Source: UBA2272 sp034368805 (GTDB lineage Bacteria > Actinomycetota > Coriobacteriia > Anaerosomatales > Anaerosomataceae). From it: DNA of 8,232 nucleotides. Below the pieces are notes generated by a model. It ran no database searches and was not told where the DNA came from. It saw only the letters and a program-made list of their open reading frames with translations. This document shows positions 6,725-8,232 of the stretch, one piece after another. Numbering within the stretch: the first letter of the stretch is position 1; each line of letters begins with the position of its first letter. The position numbers and the translations under genes were made by a program. The stretch is taken from positions 1-8,232 of the forward strand of contig JAXMLJ010000026.1 in the NCBI GenBank assembly GCA_034368805.1. The letters are read 5' to 3'.

Positions 6725-7296
6725 CACGTCACCTGCCTTGAAACGAGTCGGTGCAGCTGTGGCATGACCGCGCCCAGTACCGCGGCGCAGGCCGCCGCCG
6801 ACACGAGGACGAACGAGTTGTAGGCGAGCGAGTAGATGAGCGGGGCCTGTCCGGCCTCGATGGCATAGCTCGAGAAGAAGACGAGTCCGGAGGCGACGTG
6901 CGAGACGTATCGCCCAAGGGCGCCGAGGGCGACGCCCGGGACGATCGCCGTCCAGAAGGCGGACCCGCCACGCCCTTCGGCCACCTGCCGTTGCCAGCGC
7001 AGCGATGCGAAGCCGGCGAGTCCGACGAGCGCGTAGGCGAGAGGATAGTCGAGGATCCACTGCGCGGGATGGAGTGGCGGGTACGGCTTGATGAGGAAGT
7101 CGATCACGCCGTACAGCGCACCGGCGGTGAGCCCGGCCGAGGGTCCTCGCAGAAGTGCGATCACGAAAAGCGGCGCCATCGTCAGCGAGTAGCTCCCCCC
7201 CTGCGGAAGCTGCCATACGGCGATGAGTTGCAGGACCGCCGCCAAAGCGATGGTCAGGCCGATCTCTGCTGCGATCCTCACGCGAGTAGGGTTCAT
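6724..7296 (-). CDS. thiT: Thiamine transporter ThiT (ECF transporter S component), 190 aa
   Basis: ThiT is the membrane subunit that captures thiamine with high affinity and docks onto a shared energy-coupling module (EcfA, EcfA', EcfT), which is not encoded here. The protein is very hydrophobic with about six predicted helices. The S-component signature VWQLPQGGSYSLTMAPLF (27-44) is clear, as are ALLRGPSAGLTAGALYG (47-63) and LDYPLAYALVGLAG (82-95). The ligand-side segment GRYVSHVASGLVFF (128-141) and YSLAYN (155-160) correspond to the His, Tyr and Asn thiamine contacts of lactococcal ThiT; by spacing, the Trp contact appears to be Phe141, a conservative change. The ATG at 7296 is chosen because AGGAG lies 6 nt upstream and family similarity begins there; an in-frame ATG at 7371 would place the coding start inside the riboswitch leader. 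It is translationally coupled to thiN, so uptake and trapping by phosphorylation are paired. Confidence 0.95.
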   Translation of the reverse strand: MNPTRVRIAAEIGLTIALAAVLQLIAVWQLPQGGSYSLTMAPLFVIALLRGPSAGLTAGALYGVIDFLIKPYPPLHPAQWILDYPLAYALVGLAGFASLRWQRQVAEGRGGSAFWTAIVPGVALGALGRYVSHVASGLVFFSSYAIEAGQAPLIYSLAYNSFVLVSAAACAAVLGAVMPQLHRLVSRQVT

Positions 7297-7302
7297 GGTG
7301 GT

Positions 7303-7338
7303 CTCCTGTCCCGGCGCTGTGCGCCTGTCGGACGGGAG
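7303..7338 (-). promoter_or_regulatory. Ribosome-binding-site sequestering stem (riboswitch expression platform) of thiT
   Basis: CTCCCGTCC (7338-7330) can pair with GGACAGGAG (7311-7303) as eight base pairs around one C-A mismatch, which buries the AGGAG ribosome binding site of thiT. A second stem inside it, GGCGC (7325-7321) with GCGCC (7317-7313), stabilises the fold. The same left strand can instead pair with the aptamer: CTCCCGT (7338-7332) is perfectly complementary to ACGGGAG (7387-7381), which contains the 3' strand of helix P1. There is no U-tract, so control would be of translation, with TPP binding predicted to turn thiT-thiN off. Confidence 0.65.
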
Positions 7339-7380
7339 TGCCCGGACTGCTGAAGGGTAGCCCGGCTTCACGCCTGCTAC

Positions 7381-7470
7381 CTCCCGTTCTTCTGGCCCGC
7401 ATTACCGGCCCAGTCCTCGGTCGCGACGGTAGTCGCCTCTCAGCCGCGCACGCGCAGCTCCCGATACGGT
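7381..7470 (-). ncRNA. Thiamine pyrophosphate (TPP) riboswitch aptamer (THI element)
   Basis: The thiT leader carries the conserved CUGAGA (7443-7438) and UAAUGC (7404-7399) of the THI element in the correct order. Helices can be traced: P1 CCGU (7469-7466) with ACGG (7387-7384); P2 UCGG (7464-7461) with CCGA (7420-7417); P3 GCUGCG (7458-7453) with CGCGGC (7448-7443); an optional P3a hairpin, GCGAC (7436-7432) with GUCGC (7427-7423); and a P4/P5 arm including CUGG (7413-7410) with CCAG (7395-7392). The GGGAGC entry, GACCG segment and closing GGGAG resemble actinobacterial THI elements. The P4/P5 arm is unusual: consensus CUGAU is CUGGG here, and the usual GCGAAGG after UAAUGC(C) is altered. 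The position directly before thiT and thiN strongly supports the call. Confidence 0.85.
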
Positions 7471-7483
7471 CGAACGCGGGCAT

Positions 7484-7499
7484 CGTCGCACACGCGACG
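7484..7499 (-). terminator. Perfect hairpin between the M23 peptidase gene and the TPP riboswitch
   Basis: CGTCGC (7499-7494) and GCGACG (7489-7484) form a 6-bp stem with a GTGT loop, starting 15 nt after the peptidase stop. It could end the upstream transcript, but no T-run follows, so it is a weak candidate. A poor promoter-like pair (TTGCCC at 7511-7506 and GACGAT at 7487-7482, 18 nt apart) overlaps it and would place a transcript start just before the riboswitch. Confidence 0.28.
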
Positions 7500-7514
7500 G
7501 TCCCGGGGCAAGTG

Positions 7515-8232
7515 CTACTGCATCTGCTTCAGGTATGGGTACGGGTTGACGGCCGCACCGCCACCGGGATGGATCTCGAAGTGGAGGTGTGGCGCGCTTG
7601 CCGAGGCGTTGCCGGTACTGCCGACGTAACCGATGACCTGACCGGCGCTCACACGGCCGGACGTGACTGCGTACGAGCTCAGATGCGCGTAGTAGAACGC
7701 CCAGCCGTTGTCGGCGGTGAGCCAGATGGTCTTTCCGCCGAGGCTGTTGGACTTGGAGCGCACCGTTCCCGAGAGCACCGCCACGCATGGCACCCCGTTT
7801 GCGGCCATGATGTCGGTCCCCTTGTGGGTGCGTCCGCCAGAGCGCGCTGCGCCCCACGTATCGTTGTAGTAATTGGGTCCGCGTACCGGGAAGACCATGC
7901 CGTTGGGACCGGCCTTGGCAGTGGTCGTACCGGTCTTAGCCTTCTCGGCTGCGACCGCGGCCTTCAGCTTTGCCTGCAGCTTGTCGTACTCCTTCTGCTG
8001 CGCCTTGAGCTGACCCTCGATCCGGTCCGCTTCCTTCTTGAGCTCACTGGCCTCGGAGGCCTGGGTCTCCTTGAGCGCGTCGAGGTCGGTGCGTTTGACG
8101 TCCAGCTCCGCCTTGAGACGGTCGACCGTGGCGATGGTCTCCGCATCCTGGCGACCTATGCGCTGGACGTACTCCAGACGCACGAGCATGTCGTCGAAGT
8201 CCGCCGTGGACAGGAGGATCTGAAGGTAGTCG
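7515..8232 (-). CDS. M23 family metallopeptidase with N-terminal coiled coil (partial at window edge)
   Basis: Cell-wall hydrolase-type protein of the EnvC/NlpD/PcsB-like architecture: a coiled coil followed by a zinc M23 (LytM) peptidase domain that cuts peptidoglycan cross-bridges or activates other hydrolases outside the membrane. The frame is open to the window edge, so the N-terminus and any signal peptide are missing; the ATG at 8189 is internal, since the upstream codons read DYLQILLSTADFDD, a normal part of this family's coiled-coil region. In the visible 238 residues, positions about 15-102 are a Lys/Glu/Ala-rich coiled coil, followed by a Thr/Ala/Gly linker and the M23 domain (about 110-230). 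Zinc ligands appear intact: His136 and Asp140 in THKGTD, and His217 of the HLH motif (215-217), where His215 is the catalytic His. YYAHLSSY (180-187) is also typical. It therefore looks catalytically competent. The genes after it concern thiamine, so it probably ends a separate transcription unit. Confidence 0.93.
   Translation of the reverse strand, partial: DYLQILLSTADFDDMLVRLEYVQRIGRQDAETIATVDRLKAELDVKRTDLDALKETQASEASELKKEADRIEGQLKAQQKEYDKLQAKLKAAVAAEKAKTGTTTAKAGPNGMVFPVRGPNYYNDTWGAARSGGRTHKGTDIMAANGVPCVAVLSGTVRSKSNSLGGKTIWLTADNGWAFYYAHLSSYAVTSGRVSAGQVIGYVGSTGNASASAPHLHFEIHPGGGAAVNPYPYLKQMQ

Noticed and set aside
7297..7371. Longer thiT start at 7371
   Set aside because: The added 25 residues have no family similarity, start inside the riboswitch leader, and lack a ribosome binding site, whereas AGGAG is 6 nt before the ATG at 7296.
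6725..7483. Upstream extension of the thiN frame to a 469-codon ORF
   Set aside because: The extension runs out of frame through thiT and across the riboswitch and is Arg-rich; similarity to thiamine pyrophosphokinase begins at the ATG at 6724.
8187..8189. ATG at 8189 as the start of the M23 peptidase
   Set aside because: The frame stays open to the window edge with typical coiled-coil sequence upstream, and a start here would leave an exported enzyme without a signal peptide.
1..8232. CRISPR arrays, insertion sequences, tRNA genes, phage or defence genes
   Set aside because: None was seen: no direct-repeat array, transposase motif, tRNA-like clover leaf or compositional island. Nearly all of the window is explained by housekeeping genes.

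Overview
The window is GC-rich DNA with dense, compact operons and reads as ordinary bacterial chromosome. The best guess is an actinobacterium of the Coriobacteriia/OPB41 type. This rests on base composition, the zinc-ribbon form of ribosomal protein L28, and a gene order (thiN, rpmB, yloU, yloV, recG) that is shared with Bacillota such as Bacillus subtilis. No 16S or other decisive marker is present, so the assignment is tentative.

Left block (1-3809, all minus strand): a tight four-gene operon, read right to left. It runs from an Asp23/YloU-family protein, to a FakA/YloV DAK-type kinase, to a DegV/FakB-type lipid-binding protein, to the first 322 residues of the DNA helicase RecG, which leaves the window at position 1. 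Gaps are -4, 10 and 9 nt, so translation is probably coupled. A fatty acid kinase (FakA) next to a fatty-acid carrier (FakB) suggests a unit that phosphorylates exogenous or recycled fatty acids for phospholipid synthesis.

Centre (3810-4258): a divergent intergenic region of 239 nt holds plausible promoters for both directions. It is followed by rpmB (L28) on the plus strand. rpmB ends only 21 nt from the end of the convergent HD-GYP gene.

Right block (4259-8232, all minus strand): read right to left, it holds the C-terminal part of a coiled-coil M23 peptidase (entering from the right edge), a thiamine pyrophosphate riboswitch, thiT (thiamine ECF transporter S component), thiN (thiamine pyrophosphokinase), and a membrane-anchored GAF/HD-GYP protein. 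thiT and thiN overlap by one base and form a thiamine uptake-and-activation unit. The riboswitch leader shows a complete translational switch: the 3' strand of aptamer helix P1 can alternatively pair with the strand that otherwise hides the thiT ribosome binding site. The HD-GYP protein has lost three hallmark residues (a metal-ligand His, the HDxGK lysine, and the Pro of GYP).

I did not find an undescribed multi-gene system. The points most worth checking are the legible riboswitch mechanism and its non-consensus P4/P5 region, the degenerate HD-GYP domain, and a His-to-Tyr change at the usual ligand-contact position of the DegV protein.
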